From Arion vulgaris (lineage: Eukaryota; Mollusca; Gastropoda; Stylommatophora; Arionidae), in assembly GCA_020796225.1 (NCBI GenBank), contig CM036767.1:10093927-10157926 (forward strand): a stretch of 64,000 nt of DNA. Direction: 5' to 3'. The translations under genes and the position numbers were made by a program. A model generated the notes under the pieces. It ran no database searches, was not told where the DNA came from, and saw only the letters and a program-made list of their open reading frames with translations. Position 1 is the first letter of the stretch; each line of letters begins with the position of its first letter. Below, piece after piece: positions 42,862 through 54,194 of the stretch.

Positions 42862-43222
42862 CACAGCCAACTCTAGATAACTAGGCCAGACAACTGAATG
42901 AGGATTCCCTGACCTAAATCAGAAAAGGGGGTCGGAAAATATAGATGTTTGATAGAACAACGGAAGCTTTTTTTGCAATTTTACTCAATTCTGTGAGTCT
43001 ATGGTTATTTATCGGTGAAAAATATTCATAATATTGATATTCCTTATTGTTAAACTTAAACTGTTGCATAATATAACTTTGATTTAGCATTTTTGTTGAT
43101 TTTAAAATGAATTCGTCTATATACACCAATACTGGAATGCGAGGTCACGTGGTGTAGTTGTGGTCTGATTTCCCATAATTCTTACCTAAGTCCGAAGGCC
43201 CATACATTTATAGTTGGCTCTG
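42862..43222. mobile_element. 7-bp-TSD MITE, copy 5
   Basis: A 361-bp copy ending in the family's GTTGGCTCTG. Flanks GCTACAC (42855-42861) and GCTATAC (43223-43229) match at 6 of 7. It landed in a CACACATAACTGAACATA-type short tandem repeat that continues on both sides (about 42800-43300). Confidence 0.75.
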
Positions 43223-43587
43223 GCTATACATACACATAAATAAACACACACAACTATAAACACACATAACTAAATATACACAGCTATACACACATAAAAA
43301 AACACAAAGAAAATAAGCACAGGAATATAGACACATCGATTTAAAACAAAAATATAAAAACAACATACAAAACCAAGGATTAAAAAAACCATGGAAATAC
43401 ACAGAAAGATATAGACATAAGAAATAAATACAAAAATATAAAAACAATAATATATAAACAAGGATATAAACACAAAAACATGAAATATAAATACAAAAAA
43501 CAAGGATATAAAAAAACACGGACATGAATATAAAAATCAAAATTAAGGATATGAACATACATAATATACAAACGCAGATTAGTATGC

Positions 43588-43715
43588 ATGTGTGTTGCCG
43601 AGGCTCGCAAGGGGAGCAAATAATAATAACTGTGTCCTACAAGGCATGTCGTAAGAGGCGACTAAGTCAGGGGCCTAGGGAAGCTACTCTAATAAATAAA
43701 AAACGTCACAGAAAC
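43588..43715 (+). mobile_element. SINE-B, 5' half
   Basis: Head and core only (GTGTTGCCGAGGCTCGCAAG to AAAACGTCACAGAAACC). The 3' half is missing, unlike the usual 5' truncation. Confidence 0.7.
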
Positions 43716-44011
43716 CGTAAGGTGATAATTCTTATTATTCATAAGTAATACCTGAATTGTGTGCCTTACAAAGATCTCATTGTATCTCACTAATCTAATG
43801 ACACTAGCGACACAACAATTGAAGAATTATCGTTTTGTTTGACATTTTTTTTCAAGTTTCTAAAGTGGATTAAAGACGAAGGATTGTCTTGGTTGCACCG
43901 GCTTGACCTATATCGATTGTCCCCCTCTTCAAAGCTATGTTTACACTTTCTTAGACCCTAGGCAGTTGAGAGTTCATTCATGGTTTTTTTTCTCTAATCA
44001 TAAAAAAAAAC

Positions 44012-44835
44012 TTCTGATAAGTTGATGTATGTAACAACCTTGCAATGTAATTGAATATTATCTTGTAAGTTGATGTATGTAACGACCTTGCTATGTAATT
44101 GAATAGTATCTTGTAAGTTGATGTATGTAACGACCTTGCTATGTAATTGAATAGTATCTTGTAAGTTGATGTATGTAACGACCTTGCTATGTAATTGAAT
44201 AATATCTTGTAAGTTGATGTATGTAACAACCTTGCTATGTAATTGAATAGTATCTTGTAAGTTGATATATGTAACAACCTTGCTATGTAATTGAATATTA
44301 TATTGTAAGTTGATGTATGTAACAACCTTGCTATGTAATTGAATAGTATCTTGTAAGTTGATGTATGTAACGACCTTGCTATGTAATTGAATAATATCTT
44401 GTAAGTTGATGTATGTAACGACCTTGCTATGTAATTGAATAGTATCTTGTAAGTTGATATATGTAACAACCTTGCTATGTAATTGAATATTATATTGTAA
44501 GTTGATGTATGTAACAACCTTGCTATGTAATTGAATAGTATCTTGTAAGTTGATATATGTAACGACCTTGCTATGTAATTGAATATTATATTGTAAGTTG
44601 ATGTATGTAACGACCTTGCTATGTAATTGAATAGTATCTTGTAAGTTGATATATGTAACAACCTTGCTATGTAATTGAATATTATATTGTAAGTTGATGT
44701 ATGTAACAACCTTGCTATGTAATTGAATATTATATTGTAAGTTGATGTATGTAACGACCTTGCTATGTAATTGAATAGTATATTGTAAGTTGATGTATGT
44801 AACGACCTTGCTATGTAATTGAATAGTATCTTGTG
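44012..44835. repeat. 48-bp minisatellite
   Basis: About 17 copies of a 48-bp unit (TTGTAAGTTGATGTATGTAA, CCTTGCTATGTAATTGAATA). The minus strand reads open for 243 residues as a 16-residue repeat, because 48 is a multiple of three. No start context, signal or partner supports a gene. Confidence 0.95.
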
Positions 44836-45179
44836 CTGTGTGGATTAGTGTAGACTATACGATTGTTCTTCCTTCCTATTCTGTCTTGTTCTTCTTCTCT
44901 TCTTCTACATCTTTCAAGTGATGTGTACCAGTTTAGAACTCAGGACTGTTACACTACGCTTGTCTTGGTCATATGTGGAGATTATTGCACAAAGACTGGG
45001 ACTCCGTAACTCTATCAAGTCTTAGTAGTCTAGTGAAAGAATATTTCATGAACCGAATTATTTAGTCTAGATTCGAACCCGCGATCTTTAAAATGCAAGA
45101 CAAATGATTTTGTTATAGAGAACCACATATCTTTTATTGATATGAAAAGAATCAATAGAACGCGTTTGATTTTGCTTCA

Positions 45180-45340
45180 GTCTTCTTGATATTTTCTTGA
45201 TATTTTCTTGATATTTTCTTGATATTTTCTTCAGTCTTCTTGATATTTTCTTTAGTTTTTTTTTAAATTTTCTTGAAATTTTCTTCAGTCTTCTTGAAAT
45301 TTTCTTGAAATTTTCTTCAGTCTTCTTGAAATTTTCTAGT
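45180..45340. repeat. Short TTCTTGATATT/TTCTTGAAATT tandem repeat
   Basis: Irregular copies of TTCTTGATATTTTC and TTCTTGAAATTTTC with CAGTC spacers. Simple low-complexity expansion. Confidence 0.8.
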
Positions 45341-45385
45341 TTATATGTAAGCTGTTAAATAGGCGAATATAGATTGATAATGCAC

Positions 45386-45632
45386 ACCCGTGGGGTGCCG
45401 GGCCCCGCAAGTGAAGCACAGAAGAGTACTACTGCGGCCTACAAGGCATGTCGTAAGAGGCGACTAATGTAGAGACCTAGGGAAGCTACCTTAGTAAATA
45501 AAAAGCGTCCCAGAAATCAGATGGACTGGCCTACTTGTAGGCGCATAACTGGCACAACGTACACTCTCTCTTAGGCTCAGATCACATACAAATCACACAG
45601 ACTGGTTAACAAATGGTTGATATGGAGCGTCA
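45386..45632 (+). mobile_element. SINE-B
   Basis: A near full-length copy running directly into a LINE L1 3' segment at 45633 without a clear GAA tail. Confidence 0.75.
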
Positions 45633-45633
45633 A

Positions 45634-45775
45634 GACCACACTACATAAATACGGATATAACACAACAAGGGCGTTTCATCTGGCCCTCAAACGCAAATTA
45701 AAGCTCCCACCCCTACGCTTAACTGCAAGAGTGGACATCCAACTCTATCTTTCACCTGGGAATAGACAATAGACA
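45634..45775 (+). pseudogene. LINE L1 3' end
   Basis: The extreme 3' part of L1 (CACAACAAGGGCGTTTCATC, AAAGCTCCCACCCCTACGC) ending in GACAATAGACAATAGAT. Confidence 0.7.
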
Positions 45776-46065
45776 ATAGATATGGAGCTTTCAAAATAGA
45801 AGAAAATTGATAGTGCTAGCCACTTTTTATTAGATTGAACTAATCGATACTGTTGTAAACAAATGATTGATTTTGGAAGTTTGAGGCTCTTGTCCTCATC
45901 GATAGCGATGGACGGCTATTATTATAAGTACATAAACAGAGATCACCAAAGACAATCACCAAAGACAATCACCAAAGACAATCACTAAAGACAATCACGG
46001 TAGAAATGAGACGGTAAACAATTTCGCGTTTCACAAATAGAATCAAAGAATAAAAGAACTGATAA

Positions 46066-46760
46066 TAATAATTTCTCTCATACCGTTATACGTTACATAG
46101 AGCTTGCAAGTAATTTCTCCATACCGCTCTGTCCTGGGTCACTCTCTGAATCTCTTCCATGGAACTGAGACCAATATTTCTTGCCTCGCTCAGCAAAGTT
46201 CGTTACAGGGTCTCCTTAGGTCATCTTCTCTTTCTTTAACTCTTTGCATCCCACTTCATTGCCTGATTTTTGTATTATTTGATCCTTTCTTCTCAAGGTA
46301 TGCCCAACATATCTCCATCTTCTCCTTCTCATAACAGTTGTTACTAGTGGTTGAACAGACATTTCTCTGATTTCATCATTTCCCTTTTTTCCGATCCAGA
46401 AGCACTTGAGCTTTCAGCTCCTCAGCTCGGTGCCATGGACATCGTAATCCTTCGATTCGGTACCACGAACACCGTGAATCTGGGGAACCTGTGGCTTTTC
46501 TACCAGCCCGCGGAATTGAACACGCACTCACAGAGGGCTAGTCACCCGAAGTCCAACGCGCTACGAACACGCTGGGCACGCAGGCCTTCTCCTTCTTATA
46601 ACAGTTGTTACTAGTGGTTGAACAGACATTTCTTCTCAAGGTATGCCCAACATATCTCAATCTTCTCCTTCTTATAACAGTTGTTACTAGTGGTTGAACA
46701 GACTCTGATTTCATCATTTTCCTTGAATTCGTCCCATTTTATGAATCCACCATTTTATTT
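46066..46760 (-). pseudogene. LINE L3 fragment split by SINE-C
   Basis: Minus-strand L3 starting from its 3' tail (ATTTCTCTCATACCGTTATA). It covers the last ~110 codons and is interrupted by SINE-C and by duplicated segments. Confidence 0.78.
46388..46588 (-). mobile_element. SINE-C in LINE L3
   Basis: A full-length minus-strand copy; the head reads GCGTGTTCGTAGCGCGTTGG on the minus strand. It is flanked by duplicated L3 segments much longer than a normal TSD. Confidence 0.8.
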
Positions 46761-47180
46761 TCGGATCTGACAACAATAATGACTATGCAGAACTGTAAAA
46801 AGTAGAATTGTGAGCTAGAAGACATAGAAATGAGTATGAACGTCCTGTGGTGTTGTATATCCAACTTTGGAATCAAATAACACACAAGTAGGAGGTTGAA
46901 GGAACTCTGTTACATACTAAATCCTGGACGAACGTAAGCCGAGTGTTTTCAAGAAATGTTAAACGATATGAGTCTGGAGTTTAGCAAACTGGAGAGTTCT
47001 AGTTTGTGTGACCTTAGATGAGACAGTAACAGTGGAATAATATGGTTCAAACAAAGAAGCGTTATACCCTTCAGAGCGAAGTTCATTTTTTGTGACAGGT
47101 CAAAGGGTAGGTCTGCGTTTCATCCATTTCTTAATGGTGAAAGTGTGCTAATATAATCAGACTGTCATCTATGGTTTAAA
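46761..47180. other. No feature recognised
   Basis: Unique-looking DNA ending in a CT-rich tract. Confidence 0.4.
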
Positions 47181-47383
47181 GCTACGTCTCTCTCTCTCTC
47201 TTTCTCTCTCTCCCTCTCTCTTTCTCTCTCTCCGTCTCTCTTTCTCATGTTAATGTATTTCCGTTCCAACAAACAAGCAAATGCACAGTATACCAACCAT
47301 ATCTTCATCTATATCAACAGGAAGAGTTCAGCTAACGTTCACGATCTCCGTTGCACCCAAATGAAATGGGTTTTATACAAATT

Positions 47384-47592
47384 TCCCGCCCGCCTGCCAA
47401 GCGTGTTCGTAGCGCGTTTGACGACGGGTGACAATTCCCCCCACCCTTGTGAGTTCGGTTCCATTCCGCTGGCTGGCAGAAAAGCCACATATTCTCCAGA
47501 TTTACGGTGTTCGTGGCACGGAACGGAAGGGTTACGATGTCCATGGCACCGAGCCGAAGAGCAGAAAGCTCAAGTGCTTCTGGATCAAAAAA
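47384..47592 (+). mobile_element. SINE-C
   Basis: A full-length plus-strand copy with head GTTCGTAGCGCGTTTGACG. The short flanks AAATTTC may be a duplication. Confidence 0.8.
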
Positions 47593-47892
47593 ATTTCACA
47601 ATCTTCAAAATTATATCGGTGAACTATCAATGGGTCCAACGGAGATCGTGATCTTTTGCTGAACTCTTCCTGTTGATTTATATATATAATATTATCACAG
47701 ACCAGATGTTTATTCACCGAAGCACAACGCAGTTTGTTGCATTCATAATTCAATCAGAACTAATGGCTCAGATCAGTTCTGACAGACGCTATGACAGCAA
47801 CGCACTCAGTAACATTGAAGACTTATCTGTGCTCCAGTAGCAAGTCTATATACGGCTGTATTGCACTTAACTTACCTAAAAGTTAATTACTT

Positions 47893-48121
47893 ATCCTTTA
47901 CAGGACTTTGCGAATCAACCCCAGCTTTTAACGCTGTTTGAGATTTTTCTAGGCATTATTACGTTCAGCAGTTTGCCATTGCTTTCTGTACGGGTGGTGC
48001 TATCGTCCTTTTGTAAAAATCCACGCGAAACAATTTGCAACCAAACTGTCCGCAGCGTGATACGAACTCACAACGTCGGGGTTAATAGACCGAGTTACTA
48101 TCCCCTAAGCCACAGACGCCA
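47893..48121 (-). mobile_element. SINE-D
   Basis: A full-length minus-strand copy ending at the head CTTAGGGGATAGTAACTCGG (read in reverse). It is followed by an unclassified repeat (48140-48245) also seen near 21200 and 21922. Confidence 0.8.
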
Positions 48122-48241
48122 CCAGACGACACCAACGTTTGTTTGTTTATTAGGGGATTAAAGCCTCTTTAAGCCGAGGCACGCCCCTTTCAACCTAAGG
48201 CGAACCTTTATTGGTTATATCAGAGCGTGTAGGCCAACAAA

Positions 48242-48330
48242 CATGAAAAATAAGAATTAACTCCTTTCGAGAATCCAAGAATTAACTCTTTCGGAGAATC
48301 CAAGAATTAACTCCTTTCGGAGAATCCAAG
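48242..48330. repeat. 27-bp repeat, three copies
   Basis: AGAATTAACTCCTTTCGGAG plus AATCCA, three copies. A similar short 13-bp repeat (ATCACCAAAGACA, 4-5 copies) lies at 45945-46000. Confidence 0.75.
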
Positions 48331-48359
48331 TAGTATAATCTACTTCTTAACACCAACGT

Positions 48360-48560
48360 ATCTGCATTATAGAAATATATAACTACTGATGTAGAACGGA
48401 TTAGCGTAACGAGTAAGCGTTTGTCTATCGACTCTTGCTCAAGGGGGTTGTAGGTTCAGTTCCACACTCCAGACATTCCACAAGTGAGAAAAGGAATAGA
48501 CCTTCCTACCTCATACACACTAAGATCTAGAAATATGAAATGACTGGCAGTTCATACCCT
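48360..48560 (+). mobile_element. Possible tRNA-like SINE
   Basis: GGATTAGCGTAACGAGTAAG followed by GTAGGTTCAGTTCCACAC gives A- and B-box-like signals. Similar single candidates lie at 16795-16990 (TTGTAGTTCGAATTCAGTGC) and 61340-61440 (CTCGGGTTCAATTCACAG). None has a tail or duplication I can see. Confidence 0.35.
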
Positions 48561-49340
48561 AATGTCTGAGTAGGCTACGGGAAATTTGGTTTATTATATA
48601 ACTATTGCTAATCTTAATTAGTTCCCATGCTTCTGGTAGACTCATATGTTGTCTTTTGTTTTGCTTTACTCACATGTTTTTCGTATACTAAGGCTGAGAG
48701 GCAATTTGTTTAAAGGTGTGACCCAGTTTGATTGGTTTAAACTCCGAGGAAAATATATCAAGAAGTGCTCTTTCCTGGTACCAACATGGAAATTGAAAAA
48801 GAGGGAAGCTTAAAAAATACACAGAGAAGAGATTTGATGACAGAGATTAACGATATATGGAGAACTGGAAGGAGTTGCAAGAGAGAGATGTACTTGGCAT
48901 GGGTTAGTGGAGGGCATATGTTCAAATCGAAGTTGTAAAAAGTACAAGAGATAGAAGATAGGTTTCGTTGTGTTAAACGATACACTGAACAGTTCATAAC
49001 GACAAACATGTGTAATTTATATGTGCCAGAATAGGAAGACAAACAAGTCTCAGTTGTCTGTGCTTTCCATTTCGATCCAATGATCTCCAGGTGTACGGAA
49101 AGTCCAAAGTTCCGTAAGTGCATCGTGACATATACTCATAGCAATACCTGGTCACAGAATTATCAGACCAAGACCGTAAGTTGTCACAATCTTCCTTAAA
49201 TCTACTCTAAGATTGAAATCACAGTCGGTTCCGGTTCTGAAGTGTGCTACTGTTTGTTGTGTTCCCTGTCTACACATGTTGTCATACAACATTCAGTTTA
49301 TTCTGGTCAGACAACATCTAAGTACTCGTATATATTTGTT
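48560..49340. other. No feature recognised
   Basis: The minus-strand frame at 48758-49123 (121 residues) has no recognisable domain and no splice or start support. Left unassigned. Confidence 0.4.
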
Positions 49341-49344
49341 AAAC

Positions 49345-49540
49345 CGACAACACACCACAGAAAGCTCACCACGTGTGAAATGAAATGCTTGAGGAAGACG
49401 GTGGAGGTGAACAGTGGGAAAGATAACTACGAAATGAGGACATCAGAAACAGAGTGGGCATAACTTAATGTACCAAATACATTGAAAGACAACAAATGCA
49501 GTGGTTGGGACATTTAATGAGAATGAAATACAACCAGTAA
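49345..49540 (+). pseudogene. LINE L1 fragment
   Basis: HRKLTTCEMKCLRKTVEV, then a frameshifted QMQWLGHLMRMKYN. About 200 bp of the 1742 family. Confidence 0.7.
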
Positions 49541-49574
49541 TCTTTCTTTCTTTACTCCAATCATGTTTGTCTCA

Positions 49575-50820
49575 CAGTGTCAGGTCAAGAAGAGATTTCT
49601 AAAACGGGTCTTTGTGTGCGGTTCATAGATAGTATCTTCCGTCGCCTCTGTTGTCTCTGAGGTTCATCTTTTGCGTGGCCGACTGACTTTTTGCTTTGTA
49701 CCCATTGTATCGGAGCAGCATTGCTCTTTGAGTGCACTGTCTGTTGGTAATCTGCTTACGTGGCCGAACCATTTAATTTGTTGTTTCTTGATGAAGTCTA
49801 GTACTGATGTTGTACCCACTTTTTCCTTTGTTTCTTCTCTTCTCTGTCCAGGATGTTCTAAGAACTTTCTGTAACACCTTGTTTCAAAAGGTTCAATTTT
49901 TGTTCTTTAATGTTTGTGTTATGGTCCACAATTCGCATCCATATGTTGCCTCAGGGAATATGCATGTTCTCATAAGTCTTAATCTTGTTCTTTGCTTGTG
50001 TCGTGCCATAGTTCATACTGGCTACCCTCTGGAAAGTCATGGCTAGTCTTCTACTAACTTCTTTCTCGCGTGTCGTACCATAGTTTCTTCATACTGGCTA
50101 CTCTCTGGAGTACCATGGCTAGTCTTTGCTAGTCTTCTACTAACTTCTTTCTCGCGTGTAGTTTCTTCATGCTGGCTACCCTCTGGAGTACCATGGCTAG
50201 TCTTTGCTAGTCATCTACTAACTTATTTCTCGCGTGTCGTACCATAGTTTCTTCATACTGGCTACCCTCTGGAGTACCATGGCTAGTCTTCTTCTAACTT
50301 CTTTCTCGCGTGTCGTGTCATAGTTTCTTCATGCTGGCTACCCTCTGGACTACCATGGCTAGTCTTCTTCTAACTTCTTTCTCGCGTGTAGTTTCTTCAT
50401 GCTGGCTACCCTCTGGAGTACCATGGCTAGTCTTCTTCTAACTTCTTTCGTACAATCTCCATTATAGAGCCAAGATATTCCAAATATGTGACGTTCTCAA
50501 TGTCTTCATTATTTATGGTAATTTTGGATTGAGCTTTTGCTTTTTCGGTGGACATAATTTTAGTTTTATTTGTATTCAAAAAAATAAAAGGTTCTGACTG
50601 TCACTTTGTTTTTTTTGACAGACTGAATTATCTGTTGCAACCCATTGACACTATTTGAGTGGAGAACTGTGTCATTCTAGGTACCTTAATTCTGGAATTA
50701 TATTTCCACGAATCGTAAACTGGTCAAAAGATTTGCGGTTTTTGCCATTCCTAACATTTCTCGTTATGTGTTGTGCATAAATATGGGGAGATTATGCGTC
50801 CCTATCTTACTCTCTTCTTT
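49575..50820 (-). pseudogene. LINE L2 fragment with reverse-transcriptase core and a tandem array
   Basis: Minus-strand reading gives a degraded RQGCI..SPYLYA block, YADD remnants, FLNTNKTKIMSTEKAKAQ and ITINNEDIENVTYLEYLGSI. Then comes a tandem array (50020-50450) and the CESWTI / KQQIKWFGHVSRL end. Confidence 0.78.
50020..50450. repeat. About 78-bp tandem repeat inside LINE L2
   Basis: About six irregular copies (ACTGGCTACCCTCTGGAGTA, CCATGGCTAGTCTTC, TTCTTTCTCGCGTG), unit length about 65-90 bp. A single-copy version is at 42145-42210 in another L2 fragment. Confidence 0.85.
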
Positions 50821-51789
50821 CACTGTCTTATCTGCGCTACCACTGAGCTTGGAGCGTTAGATCTCGACGAATATATTACGCGTACTGTCATGAGATTTAT
50901 TTGTCTCCATTTTTTACATTGGGTCAGATCCCTTTTTTGTGGTACCTTGTTACTACTAGGTTAATGGTATGGATTGATTTAATGCCTGCCCAGTTTAATC
51001 CTTCATCTTCTTTAATGATCAAGTGGCACTTGAGCTCTTGACATTCAGCCTAATACTATGTTGCGGTTTCTACGTGTGTTTGTAAGTTGTTCTTTTGTTC
51101 TGTATAATGTATTCTATATATATCTGGCCTTGGAGGAAGGAGGATCTTCCTGACATTATCTAGTGATTGGAACATGAATAGATGACGCTGAACGGTTTCA
51201 TTGAGATGTGCAGTTTAGAGTTACCCGTTGTACAAGTCGAACTGGATGCCTGAGAGGCAGAGTGAGAGGTGTGTTTAATCAGCGAGCCACAGGAACCGTC
51301 AGTATGCATACTCTTCGATATCTGTTGGGGAGACTGAGCACCTATGGATCTGTCCGGAGTGCAGTAACATCAGTTTAGTAACCAATAACCAAGTGCACAC
51401 AACTGGCACTCTGGAGTGTGTTGTGGTTGAATTCAGTTCATGTGATTATGAAGTGTTATGTGTTGGGTTCGATGTATAAAATGGGTCTCTGATCTCTCCT
51501 TGTAAGATGGTTGATACCATTAAGGTTACGGCTGACCATATGTCTGTAAACCTTTCTTCCTGTGTCTTCCATGACCCATCTGTTCAGCCAATTTTCTTTA
51601 TTTGCTGCCTTTGTATGTAGAGCTGTTGATGTAACTGCTTGTTCTTGTGTTGACTCTTGCTTAGATATTCATGTCATCAAGATTCTTGTTTAGATATCCA
51701 TCAATGTTAAATCAGGAATGTATCACAACAAAACATCAGATCCTACATCAAAGCTTGATTGAGTGACCATCACAACTCAACACTCATTA
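50821..51789. other. No feature recognised
   Basis: The first part may be degraded LINE. The rest is unique-looking and without open frames. Confidence 0.4.
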
Positions 51790-51998
51790 AGGAGTCTCAA
51801 TGGCGAAGTAGTTCAGACGTTTCCATGTCGTTCTAAAGTGTGTAGATTCCAATCCGGACCAAGTCACATGAGCTATTTTTTTAGTGTGACCCATACGATA
51901 GTTTCCAGAGCCTGATTTTGGCGAAGGATTGCCTGCATGACGAGGAACAAGAGTCAAATGGTAAAGCGGGCTTCACGCAAAAATCAATCAGAAGTACC
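51790..51998 (+). mobile_element. tRNA-like SINE, unlabelled
   Basis: TGGCGAAGTAGTTCAGACG and GTAGATTCCAATCCGG have A- and B-box character at tRNA-like spacing. It is the target of the SINE-A at 51999. Only one copy was noticed. Confidence 0.45.
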
Positions 51999-52254
51999 CG
52001 CTCGATTGGTTACCGGGGTCAAAATTTGGGACGTAAAGAATAGAACCACTGTTACCTGCCACGCATGTCGTAAGAGGCGACTAAGGAGGTTAAGCTGAAA
52101 TTAGATGCACGTGTCCTAAACATGTAGAAGTCTATGCGTTTAGGGCCTACCAAACCAATGTGCAACGTATACACGTTCTTATCAAAGATCAAACATATCA
52201 CATAGAGTGATTAAAATTGGTCGTAAAGAACGAATGCAAAGAAGAAGAAGAGAG
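51999..52254 (+). mobile_element. SINE-A, 11-bp TSD
   Basis: A 256-bp copy flanked by TCAGAAGTACC (51988-51998 and 52255-52265). The host is another tRNA-like SINE (51790-51998). Confidence 0.9.
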
Positions 52255-52478
52255 TCAGAAGTACCACATCATGCTACATGACTAACGCTAGAATTCAGAA
52301 CGGACGAACGCAAAAAGCGATGAAGACGTTTCCAGAGCTACGAAGTTCGTGCCTTATGCAACATCTCAGCAGATGGCATGCCATCTCTGTCGACAGGGAC
52401 GGGGTCATGTTTTGAAACCCGGTGCAATAAAGTCAATCCTTCGCCTCAAGACATTTTAGACCTCAACATTTTTTTTTT

Positions 52479-52676
52479 CCCGATTCAGAGGCACTTTAGC
52501 TTTCAGCTCTTCGACTCGGTGCCATGTACATTGTAACCCTTCGGTTCGGTGCCACGAACACCATGAATCTGTGGAACCTGTGGCTTTTCTGCCAGCCCGC
52601 GGAATTGAACCCGCACTCCCAGAGGGCTAGTCACCCACAGTCCAACGCACTACGAACAACCTGGGCAGGCGGGCAT
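52479..52676 (-). mobile_element. SINE-C
   Basis: A full-length minus-strand copy with a T run (its A tail) at 52470-52478. Confidence 0.8.
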
Positions 52677-52679
52677 AGA

Positions 52680-53212
52680 CCTCAATATCCACACATACAC
52701 TGTTTTCCACGTCTACAATTCTACCAAAGTAACAAGTCTGAAAAACAAACCAAAAAACAAACATATTTTGATGTTGCATGTGTTATTTATATTTATTTTA
52801 TTGCGATTCAGAAATGGTTAACAATAATTTTGTTGCTATTTTGTTTATTGTGTACGCGTATACAAGAAATGTTTTCACATCTTGTGCTAAAAATTCCACT
52901 ACTTGAAGAGACGCCACTGGCGCGCTGTTGTGTTAGATGGACGATATCATCTAGCCATGTCTTTGATCAGGATTATAAAATTAGCATTTGAAAAGAAATT
53001 GTTGATATGGGTTGAAACGTTAGCAAGTGGTGCTTCAATGCACAACTAAACATGACCTGGTTTTGGATTTCAGAGAGTAGTTGGAAGATTCGAAAACCGG
53101 TACGGGCATTTTTTCACTCTTAGAGTTATGTTTATCATTTTCCTGACATATTTCATTTTCTTATTCTTCAGACTGATGATATATTTACAGGGGAACACAT
53201 TAACGTGCTAAA
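52680..53212. other. No feature recognised
   Basis: Unique-looking, with a short open frame to 52991 that starts inside SINE-C and is not supported as a gene. Confidence 0.4.
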
Positions 53213-53439
53213 AACGGGGATAGTGTAGTGGATAGTCCACTAGCTTTGTAGATGTGTGGTCCTAGTATTAAATGTCACAGTAGAAGTGGAATATTTTCAG
53301 CCGTAATGGCTCTCGGTTCAACCCAGCCTCAAATGAGTGCATAAGAAATACTAGAAAGTAAAACATGCAAATATTTCGGCCAAAAACAATAGAAAATTAA
53401 GAGCTTTTTTAAACAAACAACCTGTGCAACACTAGGGGC

Positions 53440-53604
53440 CAATGGCGGCTCGTCTATAAGGGCCAGTAAGGCTGGGCCCTACCAAAAATAATGTATAACG
53501 TTTATTTATTATTGTTTAAATTAAAATATAGAAAACTAAAAACCATGATTTATCCTGAAAAAATATCTGGCCCCACCAACAAAAATTATCACGAGCCGTC
53601 ACTG
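53440..53604. mobile_element. hAT-like MITE, copy 3
   Basis: A 165-bp copy with ends CAATGGCGGCTCGT and (inverted) CAGTGACGGCTCGT. Flanks CTAGGGGC (53432-53439) and CTGGGGGC (53605-53612) match at 7 of 8, the best support for an 8-bp target duplication in this family. Confidence 0.75.
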
Positions 53605-53624
53605 CTGGGGGCCATCATTAAAAG

Positions 53625-53870
53625 ATGAAGACATTGGTAATATATATTGTAGGACAATTAACTAGAACAGCTCTCAGATGGACAGTGGATGGGAAAAGAA
53701 GGCCTGGACATCCAAAGGACACATGGAGATGTACTGCAGAAAGATAATTGAAAATTGTTGCCTGACATTGGAAACAATTAGTAGAAAGACGACAGAAAGG
53801 AAATCTCTTGTGGATCATGGAAACCTTATGTGTCAATCGGGACAGGAAGAGGATATAGAAACATATAAAT
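53625..53870 (+). pseudogene. LINE L6 3' fragment
   Basis: TALRWTVDGKRRPGHPKDTW-like coding across a frameshift, then CVNRDRKRI. The partner copy is at 61870-62105. Confidence 0.7.
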
Positions 53871-54194
53871 GCGTCTGGGGTGATGTCGACCACATAACCC
53901 GTCGTATGCCGTTGGTCAGGACCGTGCCGTGCTCTGGTACAGAGAGGCGGCCGCATCAGGCAGATACGTAAGGGGAGGGCGTCATATGCAGCGAAATCAA
54001 AATTGAATTTTATTTAAACGAAAATACATTTAAGGGGCGGCATTTCCAAGACTTGCATCATACTGAGAAAATATACCGCATGGCCCTGCCGTTAGTAAAC
54101 AAATACAGTTCTAACACCTTACTGCCTTTAAAACTGTTTGATTTGAAAACGGATTCTTTACTTATCTATTCAATCTTCTTCTTCTTCAGCGATC

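Noticed and set aside
43208..43619. Hydrophobic minus-strand frames of 77-116 residues
   Set aside because: They arise from an A/T-rich ATATAAAAACA-type low-complexity region; no domain.
43978..44709. 243-residue minus-strand frame with a 16-residue repeat
   Set aside because: Produced by a 48-bp minisatellite whose length is a multiple of three; no promoter, splice or homology support.
52524..52991. 155-residue frame
   Set aside because: Starts inside a reverse SINE-C copy and runs into unique DNA; no start or splice support.
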